Below, piece after piece: positions 57,076 through 64,000 of a stretch of DNA of 64,000 bases. The position numbers were made by a program, and so were the translations under genes. Origin of the DNA: Rhizobium sp. NXC14 (lineage in GTDB: Bacteria > Pseudomonadota > Alphaproteobacteria > Rhizobiales > Rhizobiaceae); the NCBI RefSeq assembly GCF_002117485.1, contig NZ_CP021030.1, positions 313,001-377,000 on the forward strand. The letters are read 5' to 3'. The notes under the pieces are model-generated. The model ran no database searches, was not told the DNA's origin, and was given only the letters and a program-made list of their open reading frames with translations. Position 1 is the first letter of the stretch. The number at the start of each line of letters is the position of its first letter.

Positions 57076-57151
57076 TCCGGGATTCCCCTCAAAGAATAAA
57101 AGCAAGCTAGTAGGTACTCAGTTCGAGCGCTGATGACAAGCGCACAAGGAC

Positions 57152-57186
57152 ATAAATATATCTTTATATCTGCGGCGATGTGACAA
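57152..57186 (-). promoter_or_regulatory. metK promoter with AT-rich palindromic operator
   Basis: The minus strand has -35 TTGTCA (57186-57181), 17 bases and -10 AGATAT (57163-57158). Overlapping the -10 is a 16-bp palindrome with one mismatched pair (57152-57167; plus strand ATAAATATATCTTTAT). It resembles operators of ArsR-type methionine-cycle regulators such as SahR, from memory only. SAM/SAH-linked repression of metK is a reasonable hypothesis. Confidence 0.55.
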
Positions 57187-57204
57187 ATTTTGCCCGAAAA
57201 ACGC

Positions 57205-57226
57205 AAAAAAGCGGCCTTTCGACCGC
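57205..57226 (-). terminator. Rho-independent terminator of praR
   Basis: On the minus strand GCGGTC (57226-57221), loop GAAA, GGCCGC (57216-57211, one G-U pair), then TTTTTT. It lies about 28 bp past the praR stop and isolates praR from metK. Confidence 0.85.
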
Positions 57227-57253
57227 CTTTCCTATTTTGCGATGAGAGCTGGA

Positions 57254-57673
57254 TCAGTCAGCGTCGGCTTCGGCAGCGAGCGCCTTGACCAGTTCCACGA
57301 CCTTGCGGCGTACCTTGGGATCGGAAATCTTGACGAAGGCACGGTTGAGCTGCAGACCCTCCGAGGAGGAGAGGAAATCGACGACGTAATTCGAGCTGGA
57401 GGCTTCGGCCATGCCGCCGACGGCGCCGGCATGTTCGCCGGGCGCATCTTCGAAGAAGAAGGAGACCGGAACATTGAGGATGCTCGAGATGTTCTGCAGA
57501 CGGCTTGCGCCGACACGGTTGGTGCCCTTCTCATATTTCTGGATCTGCTGGAAGGTGATGCCGAGGCTTTCGCCAAGCTTTTCCTGGCTCATGCCCAACA
57601 TCGTCCGGCGAAGGCGAATGCGGCTGCCAACATGGATGTCGATCGGATTCGGCTTCTTCTTATTTTCAATCAT
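57254..57673 (-). CDS. praR: XRE-family regulator of the PraR/PhrR type
   Basis: A 139-residue protein with an N-terminal XRE helix-turn-helix (residues about 14-70: GSRIRLRRTMLGMSQEKLGE, then FQQIQKYEKGTNRVGASRL) and a conserved acidic C-terminal tail (FVKISDPKVRRKVVELVKAL). This is the PraR/PhrR pattern of rhizobia; in R. leguminosarum PraR represses quorum-sensing and attachment genes. The symbol rests on remembered similarity and on its place beside lnt and metK. It has its own terminator before metK. Confidence 0.75.
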   Translation of the reverse strand: MIENKKKPNPIDIHVGSRIRLRRTMLGMSQEKLGESLGITFQQIQKYEKGTNRVGASRLQNISSILNVPVSFFFEDAPGEHAGAVGGMAEASSSNYVVDFLSSSEGLQLNRAFVKISDPKVRRKVVELVKALAAEADAD

Positions 57674-57820
57674 GGTCGTGCCCTAGCTACGAATTTCTGT
57701 TTCCAACCGGCATGCCCCTGATCCATCCCAAAACGCCACGTTGTAAGCGGCGGGAACCCGCCGATAAACATACGTTAAGAACGCCGATTGACACCACTAT
57801 GCAATTTTAGGGGTTTTTGG

Positions 57821-59425
57821 TCAATTCAACCCTAAAATAAAACCTCCGCGTGAAATTAGCGCAATCAAAATCAGCAGTGCTTCGATCAACCAGAAGTATG
57901 TCTGAAGGGGGTATGTGGTTCCGAACCCATTGCCGAACCCATCAACAGTTGCATCAATAAAGCCGGTCTCACCAAGACCGAGGCCTGCGATGATTTCCCC
58001 ATGCGCGTTCACGAGTGCCGATATGCCGTTGTTGGCGTCGCGAATCAGCGGCAGGCCGGTCTCGATTGCCCGCACCCGCGCCTGCTGAAAATGCTGGTAG
58101 GGTCCGGGCGTGATGCCGAACCAGGCATCGTTGGTGAGGTTGAGGAGCGCGTTGGCATCCACGATGTCGCCAGTCATTTCGCCCGGAAAGATGATCTCAT
58201 AGCAGATCAGCGGGTAGAGATTGAGGCCGCCGGGCAGCGCCAACAGGTGCCGGGTTGCGGCGGCCGAAAAGCCGCCCGGTATCTCGACGACGTTCTGGAT
58301 GCCGAGTTCGGTGAGGATGTCCTCAAAGGGCAGATATTCGCCGAAAGGCACGAGATGCACCTTGTCGGAGGCGGCGATGATCTGGCCGCGGCCGTCGATC
58401 ACATAGATGGAATTGTAGTAGCGCACCGGTGTGCCGGGCCCTATCTCCTCGGCGCGCACTGCGCCGGCGATCAGGATCTGGTCGTCGTCGAGCGTATCGG
58501 CGATCCGCGTCAGCGCATCCTGGTTGTCGGTGAGGATGAAGGGGATCGAGGTTTCCGGCCAGACGATGATGTTGGGTTTGCGTCCGCCATTCCTCGGCGC
58601 TTCGGCCGAAAGCTTCAGATGGGTCTCGAAGATCGCATTGCGGTCGGCGTCGTTGTCCATCTTCGCCGCCTGATCGATGGCCGGCTGCACCAGCCGCACC
58701 ACGGGCCGCTTGTCCTCGGGCAAGGGCTGCGGCCGCGGCGCCAGATGGAGGGCATAGGCGCCGTAACCGAGATGGGCGGCAAACAGCAGGGCGGCGAGCG
58801 CAATTCCAGGCTTCGCGCCCTGTCGCGTCCCGATCAGCGCCGGGGCGGAAAAGACGAAGACGGCAAGTGTCGCCACCCCCGTCACGCCGATCACATGCGC
58901 CGACTGCATCATCAGCGGAACGGGCATCAGGCCGTAACCGATGGCATTCCAGGGAAAGCCGGTGAGAATCACGCTTCGAAGCCATTCCATCAGGCCGAAA
59001 CCGGCCGCAAGTGCGGCGATCCGTCCCATGCCGTCCGACCAGACGATCCGGGCAAGTGCAGTCGCCAGCCCATAGAAGACCGCAAGGCCGGCCGGCAGTC
59101 CGAGGACTGCCAGGGGCAGTGCCCAGGCAAATTCCTCCGAATCGACCAGCAAGGCATGGCCGATCCACCAGAGGCCGGCGACGAAATAGCCGAAGCCGAA
59201 CAGCCAGCCGACGGCAAAGGCCGGCCATAGCCTGCCGATCATGCCGCTTTCAGGAGAAGCCGCCGCCCCGTCGAGCAGCCAGACGAGCAGCGTGAAGGAG
59301 AGAAACATCGCAGCGAAAAAACCGAAAGGCGGCAGCGCCAGAGCGGCGAATGCTCCAGCGGCGACGGCCACCAACGACCGTTTTAACCCCCAGACGAGGA
59401 TAACCCTGTCCGCAAGCCGCTCCAT
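57821..59425 (-). CDS. lnt: Apolipoprotein N-acyltransferase
   Basis: Inner-membrane enzyme that adds the third acyl chain to lipoproteins in the periplasm. The 534-residue product has about six N-terminal membrane helices and a nitrilase-fold domain with the catalytic Glu-Lys-Cys: WPETSIPF, SDKVHLVPFGEYLPF and YPLICYEIIFPG, then NDAWFG. A last C-terminal helix is present. The ATG at 59425 (MERLADRV) is preferred over a start 9 codons upstream. It lies between corC and praR. Confidence 0.94.
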   Translation of the reverse strand: MERLADRVILVWGLKRSLVAVAAGAFAALALPPFGFFAAMFLSFTLLVWLLDGAAASPESGMIGRLWPAFAVGWLFGFGYFVAGLWWIGHALLVDSEEFAWALPLAVLGLPAGLAVFYGLATALARIVWSDGMGRIAALAAGFGLMEWLRSVILTGFPWNAIGYGLMPVPLMMQSAHVIGVTGVATLAVFVFSAPALIGTRQGAKPGIALAALLFAAHLGYGAYALHLAPRPQPLPEDKRPVVRLVQPAIDQAAKMDNDADRNAIFETHLKLSAEAPRNGGRKPNIIVWPETSIPFILTDNQDALTRIADTLDDDQILIAGAVRAEEIGPGTPVRYYNSIYVIDGRGQIIAASDKVHLVPFGEYLPFEDILTELGIQNVVEIPGGFSAAATRHLLALPGGLNLYPLICYEIIFPGEMTGDIVDANALLNLTNDAWFGITPGPYQHFQQARVRAIETGLPLIRDANNGISALVNAHGEIIAGLGLGETGFIDATVDGFGNGFGTTYPLQTYFWLIEALLILIALISRGGFILGLN

Positions 59426-59536
59426 GCGCACTCCCATCAAACCGCGAATCAACCCATGCGCAGTCTTTCAAAAAAGCGGCTCTTTGTCCTGTTTCCGCAA
59501 CGGCCCTGAAAGGCGACCCGATTTTCGTACTGATGC

Positions 59537-60682
59537 CTAGTTCGTGGTCGATTCGGCCGGCCGGTCGTCGCCGGTCTCGGATCCGGGCGTGATGTCGCCA
59601 GCCTCCTTGGCGCGGCGGCGGATCGCGTGGCGCTTGCGGGTGATGCGCAGCCGCTTGATGCGGCGCGGATCTGCGTCAAGAATATGGAATTCGAAGTTCG
59701 GCAGGGCCTGGACGACTTCGCCGCGAACGGGGATGCGGCCGAGCGCGGAGAAGATCAGCCCTCCCAGCGTGTCAACCTCGTCGACCTGTTCGCTGATGTC
59801 GAAATCCGGTCCGATCGCTTCAGCGATCTCTTCCAGCTCAACACGGGCGTCGGCGACGAAGACGTCTTCGGCGACGCGCTTGAACATCACCTCTTCGTCG
59901 TCATGTTCGTCGTCGATGTCGCCGACCACCATTTCGACGATGTCCTCGTGCGAGGCGAGACCGTCGGTGCCGCCATACTCGTCGATGACGAGCGCCATCT
60001 GCGTACGGTTCACCTGCATTCTGCGCAAGAGGTCGGAGGCCAGCATCGACGGCGGCACGAACAGGATCTTGCGGATGATGCCGGCCTCGGCGAGCGTCTT
60101 CTGCAGGTCGACCCGGGCAAGATCGAAATTCGGCTTGCTCGAGCGCGGCGGCTTCTGGATGTTCTCCGGCGCGACTTCGATCGCCGGGGCTGCAGCGGCC
60201 GGCTTTGCCGGGCCACGGCGCTTGTTGCGCGCCTGCTTGGCGACGTAGGAGAGCAGGTCGCGGATATGCACCATGCCGCGTGGGTCATCGAGCGTATCGG
60301 CATAAACAGGCATGCGCGAGCGGCCGGATTCCTCGAAAAGGATCATCAGCTCGCCGATGGTGATATTTTGGTCCACCGCCTCGATATCGGCGCGCGGCAC
60401 CATCACGTCGGCGACGCGCACCTCGCGAAAGCGCAGGATATTGTGCAGCATCGCCCGTTCGTCGGGCGAAAAAGCGTCGTCGCCGGCCGCATCGGTCATC
60501 AGCGCATCGGCAAGATCCTCGCGCAGTCGCGAGCCCTGCTGCGGGCGGAGAATGCGGGCGGCGCGCGACCAGAAGGATTGGGATCGGCCGGATGGCCGAC
60601 TACTACTGCCGACCTCATCCGAAGAAGAGGATGGCTCGGAGTCCTTGGCGTCTGCCGCCGGCTTCGTCGTAAAGTCGCTCAT
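59537..60682 (-). CDS. corC: CBS-domain hemolysin/CorC-type protein
   Basis: A 381-residue soluble protein with two CBS domains (residues about 90-280; [15 protein letters not shown] and [19 protein letters not shown] are signature stretches) and a C-terminal CorC/transporter-associated domain ([18 protein letters not shown]). The N-terminal DUF21 membrane domain is absent, as in CorC/YbeX. Roles proposed for the family are magnesium efflux and ribosome-assembly support. It overlaps ybeY by 4 bp (ATGA), giving phoH-ybeY-corC-lnt in the usual bacterial order. Confidence 0.9.
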   Translation of the reverse strand: MSDFTTKPAADAKDSEPSSSSDEVGSSSRPSGRSQSFWSRAARILRPQQGSRLREDLADALMTDAAGDDAFSPDERAMLHNILRFREVRVADVMVPRADIEAVDQNITIGELMILFEESGRSRMPVYADTLDDPRGMVHIRDLLSYVAKQARNKRRGPAKPAAAAPAIEVAPENIQKPPRSSKPNFDLARVDLQKTLAEAGIIRKILFVPPSMLASDLLRRMQVNRTQMALVIDEYGGTDGLASHEDIVEMVVGDIDDEHDDEEVMFKRVAEDVFVADARVELEEIAEAIGPDFDISEQVDEVDTLGGLIFSALGRIPVRGEVVQALPNFEFHILDADPRRIKRLRITRKRHAIRRRAKEAGDITPGSETGDDRPAESTTN

Positions 60683-61194
60683 GGTTCCATTTTAAGGTCT
60701 TGACCCTCGTAGGGATCAGATAGGCCGAGCTGCGCCAAAATGCGAGTCTCCAGCCCCTCCATAATTTCGGCTTCGGCATTATTCATATGGTCGTAGCCGA
60801 GAAGATGCAAGAAACCGTGCACCAGAAGATGGGTCAGGTGGTCGTCGAAGCTCTTTTCGAGTTCCTGGGCTTCCCGCTCCACCGTCTCCCGGGCGATGAT
60901 GATGTCGCCAAGCATCGGCCCGGGCAGCTTGCCGCGCTGAACCGGAAAGGCCGGGAAGGAGAGGACATTGGTCGGCTTGTCCTTGCCGCGCCATTCGGCA
61001 TTGATGTCCTGGATCGAGGCATCGTCGGTAAAGACCAGCGAAACCTCCGGCGGCATCTTCGGGAAGGGCTGCTTCTCATTGTCGCGAAGATAGACCGCGG
61101 CGGCCCCAAGCACACGCTCGCAAAAAACCAGTAGCGTTTCCTCGCCGGGCCAGCCGATGTTCTCGATGCTGATCTGGATGTCGAGTTCAGCCAT
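60679..61194 (-). CDS. ybeY: Endoribonuclease YbeY (rRNA maturation)
   Basis: A 171-residue metallo-RNase for 16S rRNA 3'-end maturation and ribosome quality control. The zinc site [11 protein letters not shown] (His-x3-His-x5-His) is present near residue 130, preceded by [17 protein letters not shown] and TNVLSFPAF. The length is normal. The ATG shares a base with the phoH stop (TGATG) and the end overlaps corC by 4 bp. Confidence 0.95.
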   Translation of the reverse strand: MAELDIQISIENIGWPGEETLLVFCERVLGAAAVYLRDNEKQPFPKMPPEVSLVFTDDASIQDINAEWRGKDKPTNVLSFPAFPVQRGKLPGPMLGDIIIARETVEREAQELEKSFDDHLTHLLVHGFLHLLGYDHMNNAEAEIMEGLETRILAQLGLSDPYEGQDLKMEP

Positions 61195-62246
61195 CAGTCC
61201 TGCCGACCGACGTCTTCGGCTTCGACAAGATAGGTGGCGTCATAGGCTCTGACGATGCGCCCGACCAGCGGATGGCGTACGACGTCGGTGTCCTTGAAAC
61301 GCACGATCGAGATGCCCTCAACGCCGTTCAGCAGCTCCAGGGCCTCGACGAGGCCGGATTTGACGCCCCGCGGCAGGTCGATCTGGCTCGGGTCGCCGGT
61401 GACGATCATGCGGGCATTTTCGCCGAGACGCGTCAGGAACATCTTCATCTGCATCGACGTCGTATTTTGCGCTTCGTCGAGGATGATGGCGGCGTTGGCG
61501 AGCGTGCGGCCGCGCATGAAGGCGAGCGGCGCAATTTCAATGACGCCGGCGGTGATGGCCCGATCGACCTTGTCGGCCGGGATCATATCGTAGAGCGCGT
61601 CATAGAGCGGGCGAAGATAAGGGTCGACCTTTTCCTTCATGTCACCGGGCAGGAAGCCGAGGCGCTCGCCGGCCTCGACGGCCGGGCGCGACAGTATGAT
61701 TTTTTCGACTGCGCCGCGCTCCAGCATCTGGGCGGCATGGGCGACGGCGAGATAGGTCTTGCCGGTGCCGGCCGGGCCGACGCCGAAGACGAGCTCGGCG
61801 CGCTCCAGCGCCCTGATATAGGCGTCTTGCGTCGGCGTGCGGGCGATAATCGTCTTCTTGCGCGTCGAAATCTGCGCCATTGTCAGCTTGGCCTTGCGCT
61901 CCATGGTGGGAAGGCTGAGCTGATCGTCGGCGGCGACCGCCATGCGGATTGCGCCCTCGACGTCGGATCGTTCCACGCTGCCGCCTTTCTGAAGCTTTTC
62001 ATAGAGATAATCGAGCGTGCGCCGCGCCTGATTGGTGGTCACGACATCGCCCGATATGACGACGGAATTGCCGCGTGCCCGCGCATCGATATTCAGCCGC
62101 TCCTCGAGCAGCTTTAGATGCTGGTCGAACTGGCCGAAGAGTTCGCTGGCGAACCGATTGTTCTCGAACGTCAGGACGAAGTGATTGGTGTCGCTCGGCG
62201 TGCGGGGGTGGCGCGGTGAAGAAGAAACCAATTCTTGTCCGTTCAA
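61194..62246 (-). CDS. PhoH-family ATPase (YbeZ)
   Basis: A 350-residue PhoH-like protein with an N-terminal KH-like segment, Walker [18 protein letters not shown], the stretch [20 protein letters not shown], Walker [12 protein letters not shown] and [12 protein letters not shown]. It is thought to be an RNA helicase-type partner of YbeY. The frame begins at a TTG (complement of 62244-62246) with AGGAGCC upstream; no in-frame ATG is available near the family N-terminus. It follows miaB by 18 bp. Confidence 0.92.
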   Translation of the reverse strand: MNGQELVSSSPRHPRTPSDTNHFVLTFENNRFASELFGQFDQHLKLLEERLNIDARARGNSVVISGDVVTTNQARRTLDYLYEKLQKGGSVERSDVEGAIRMAVAADDQLSLPTMERKAKLTMAQISTRKKTIIARTPTQDAYIRALERAELVFGVGPAGTGKTYLAVAHAAQMLERGAVEKIILSRPAVEAGERLGFLPGDMKEKVDPYLRPLYDALYDMIPADKVDRAITAGVIEIAPLAFMRGRTLANAAIILDEAQNTTSMQMKMFLTRLGENARMIVTGDPSQIDLPRGVKSGLVEALELLNGVEGISIVRFKDTDVVRHPLVGRIVRAYDATYLVEAEDVGRQD

Positions 62247-62264
62247 GCGGTCGGGCTCCTTGGG

Positions 62265-63674
62265 TTAGACCGTAGCCTCTGCGCGTTCGGCAAACAGGCT
62301 GTTCGTTCCGGTTCCGGTGATTCGCACTTTGATAATGTCACCGATTTGCGATGCTTTTGCATCAACATTCACGGATTGAAGCCAGGGAGAACGTCCGATC
62401 AGCTGACCCGGCATGCGGCCGGGCTTTTCGAGCAGCAGATCGATCTCCTTGCCGATGCAGGATTCGGCAAATTCCTGCTGCTGCTTCAAAAGAAGCACTT
62501 GCAGGCGTTCCAGCCGTTCTGCCTTGATCTCTTCCGGCACCTGGTCCTTCAGTTCCGCGCCGGGCGTGCCCGGCCGAGTCGAGTATTTGAACGAGAAGGC
62601 CTGCGCATAGCGCACCTCCTCCACAAGTCTGAGTGTATCCTCAAAATCCTTGTCTGTCTCCCCCGGAAAACCGGTGATGAAATCGCCCGATAGCGCGATG
62701 TCCTGACGCACGGCGCGGATGCGCTCGATCAGACTGAGATATTCGGCCGCCGTATGACGGCGGTTCATCGCCTTCAGGATTCGGTCGGAGCCCGATTGCA
62801 CCGGCAGGTGCAGGTAGGGCATCAGCGCCCGGAGGTCGCGATGCGCCTCGATCAGCCGGTCGTCCATGTCGCGGGGATGGCTTGTGGTATAACGCAGCCG
62901 CGCCAGGCCGGGGATCTCGGCAAGCCGGTAGAGCAGGTCGCCGAGGCTCCATGCCTCGCCACGCGGTCCGGCGCCATGCCAGGCATTGACGTTCTGGCCG
63001 AGCAGGGTGATTTCGCGCACTCCGGCTTCGACGAGCTTTTCGGCCTCCTCGACGATCTGCGAGACCGGCCGCGACACTTCCGAGCCGCGCGTATAAGGCA
63101 CGACGCAGAATGTGCAGAACTTGTCGCAGCCCTCCTGCACCGTCAGGAAGGCGGTGACGCCGCGGGCGCGGATCTTGCGGCTCTCGGCAATCGGCAGATG
63201 CTCGAACTTGTCCTCGATCGCATATTCCGTATCGACGACGCGCTGGCCCTCTTTGGCCCGGCGCAGCGCCTCCGGCAGGCGGTGATAAGTCTGCGGCCCA
63301 ATGACGACGTCGACAGCCGGCGCCCGGCGCAGGATCTCCTCACCTTCGGCCTGGGCGACGCAGCCGGTTACGCCGATCATCATATCGCGGCCGTCGGCTG
63401 CCTTCTTCTTTTTCATCTCGCGCAGCCGTCCGAGCGCCGAATAGACCTTCTCGGCCGCCTTCTCCCTGATATGACAGGTGTTGAGCAGAACGAGATCCGC
63501 CTGTTCCATGTCTTCGGTCGGTTCGTAGCCGTCGCGGGCAAGCGCATCGCTCATGCGCATGGAATCATAGACGTTCATCTGGCAGCCATAGGTCTTGATG
63601 AAGACCTTGCGGCTGTTGCTGCCGTCACGGAGAGAAACCTCCGGGGCCTGAAGAAGGGCGTTATCCTGTGTCAT
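62265..63674 (-). CDS. miaB: tRNA-2-methylthio-N6-dimethylallyladenosine synthase
   Basis: A 469-residue radical SAM methylthiotransferase acting on i6A37 of tRNAs. Visible are the UPF0004 domain ([17 protein letters not shown] with Cys, [22 protein letters not shown]), the radical SAM cluster [17 protein letters not shown] (Cys-x3-Cys-x2-Cys), and a C-terminal TRAM domain. All three N-terminal cluster cysteines are present. It starts the phoH-ybeY-corC-lnt series, 48 bp after the acyltransferase gene. Confidence 0.96.
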   Translation of the reverse strand: MTQDNALLQAPEVSLRDGSNSRKVFIKTYGCQMNVYDSMRMSDALARDGYEPTEDMEQADLVLLNTCHIREKAAEKVYSALGRLREMKKKKAADGRDMMIGVTGCVAQAEGEEILRRAPAVDVVIGPQTYHRLPEALRRAKEGQRVVDTEYAIEDKFEHLPIAESRKIRARGVTAFLTVQEGCDKFCTFCVVPYTRGSEVSRPVSQIVEEAEKLVEAGVREITLLGQNVNAWHGAGPRGEAWSLGDLLYRLAEIPGLARLRYTTSHPRDMDDRLIEAHRDLRALMPYLHLPVQSGSDRILKAMNRRHTAAEYLSLIERIRAVRQDIALSGDFITGFPGETDKDFEDTLRLVEEVRYAQAFSFKYSTRPGTPGAELKDQVPEEIKAERLERLQVLLLKQQQEFAESCIGKEIDLLLEKPGRMPGQLIGRSPWLQSVNVDAKASQIGDIIKVRITGTGTNSLFAERAEATV

Positions 63675-63722
63675 GGCGCGCTATTTAGTGGTTTTTGACG
63701 TCCGAGAAAAGAGACTCTCGGC

Positions 63723-64000
63723 TCACCCGACATTGTGCCCGCGCAGGCTTGTGTTGAGAAGGCTGCGGATGCGCGAGGCGATCGTCGCGCTCACCTCTTT
63801 GCGATTGCTCTCGGCGCGGTATTCCACCGCCTCGCCGAAGGAAACTTCCGCGTCGATGGCGCCGCATCTGAGGATGTCGATCAGATGCGGCAGGAGCTCG
63901 ATATCCCCCGGCCAGGCGGCGAGCGGCCGGTGGTAGCGCCCCATCGGAATGCCATGCACCCTGGTATAGGCGACGGCCACCGGCTGCACCACGACGGTTC
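63723..64000 (-). CDS. Lysophospholipid acyltransferase (PlsC-type), 5'-truncated by window edge
   Basis: The C-terminal roughly 91 residues of an acyltransferase, reading VQPVAVAYTRVHGIPMGRYH, then RPLAAWPGDIELLPHL and EVSFGEAVEY. This matches the end of 1-acyl-sn-glycerol-3-phosphate acyltransferases, which make phosphatidic acid. The catalytic HxxxxD region lies outside the window. It is on the same strand as miaB and upstream of it, and the frame is open to the window end. Confidence 0.75.
   Translation of the reverse strand, partial: TVVVQPVAVAYTRVHGIPMGRYHRPLAAWPGDIELLPHLIDILRCGAIDAEVSFGEAVEYRAESNRKEVSATIASRIRSLLNTSLRGHNVG

Noticed and set aside
57076..57200. SAM-sensing riboswitch before metK
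   Set aside because: The leader is only about 75-100 nt with no recognisable conserved pseudoknot or helix set; an operator over the promoter fits better.

Overview
The window is a high-GC alphaproteobacterial chromosome segment. Gene content and protein sequences point to the Rhizobium leguminosarum/etli group: dnaA downstream of rpsT; the chain miaB-phoH-ybeY-corC-lnt-praR-metK-trmB; the pair hrcA-grpE beside rph-rdgB-hemW; and rhizobial mosaic intergenic repeats. It opens inside dnaN (minus strand) and closes inside a plsC-type acyltransferase. Nearly everything is housekeeping, with a few accessory inserts. No tRNA, rRNA, prophage, IS element or CRISPR array was seen.

Layout. 1-6.8 kb: dnaN, rsmI-yraN, a cupin gene, gshB, comM and cysK, with a 15-copy heptamer array between comM and cysK. 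6.9-12.2 kb: LysE and EamA exporters, an Lrp-type regulator, dut with a GNAT gene, and prfC. 12.2-19.6 kb: a type I secretion unit (giant exoprotein, ABC exporter, HlyD adaptor) with a gene-poor, AT-richer upstream region. 19.6-30.1 kb: GFA and S10 peptidase genes, a GntR-MFS operon under a very large palindrome, a 23-codon mini-gene, a class II amidotransferase, coaBC, SDR/LysR/MFS/VOC genes and an orphan VapB antitoxin. 30.1-37.8 kb: a minus-strand operon of a HAL-family lyase, a hydantoinase-like amidohydrolase, a carbamoylase-like amidase, a DUF917 protein, a TfoX-domain protein and a HutU-family hydratase. 37.9-49.2 kb: ubiE-ubiB, mutM, an enoyl-CoA hydratase, rpsT, dnaA, a saccharopine-dehydrogenase-like gene, hemW, rdgB, VOC and rph. 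49.3-53.2 kb: heat-shock functions (hrcA-grpE; hsp20-DUF1150). 53.2-64 kb: a small variable stretch, then the trmB-metK-praR-lnt-corC-ybeY-phoH-miaB-plsC block.

The most interesting system is the 30.1-37.8 kb operon. It looks like histidine degradation, but the lyase lacks the Ala-Ser-Gly triad that forms the MIO cofactor of histidine ammonia-lyase, and the HutU homologue has lost conserved urocanase residues. Together with DUF917, a hydantoinase and a carbamoylase, this matches the five-step ergothioneine-to-glutamate pathway (ergothionase, thiourocanate hydratase, thiohydantoin desulfurase, hydantoinase, carbamoylase). Other points of interest are an RpoH-type promoter with a ROSE-like RNA thermometer before hsp20, a 43-bp palindrome touching the gntR start codon, the 23-codon mini-gene with its own promoter, RBS and terminator, a candidate sRNA between rpsT and dnaA, and intergenic repeats that supply stop codons to flanking genes.

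All calls come from reading the sequence and its translations. No database search was run, so family names rest on recognised motifs and remembered family features.
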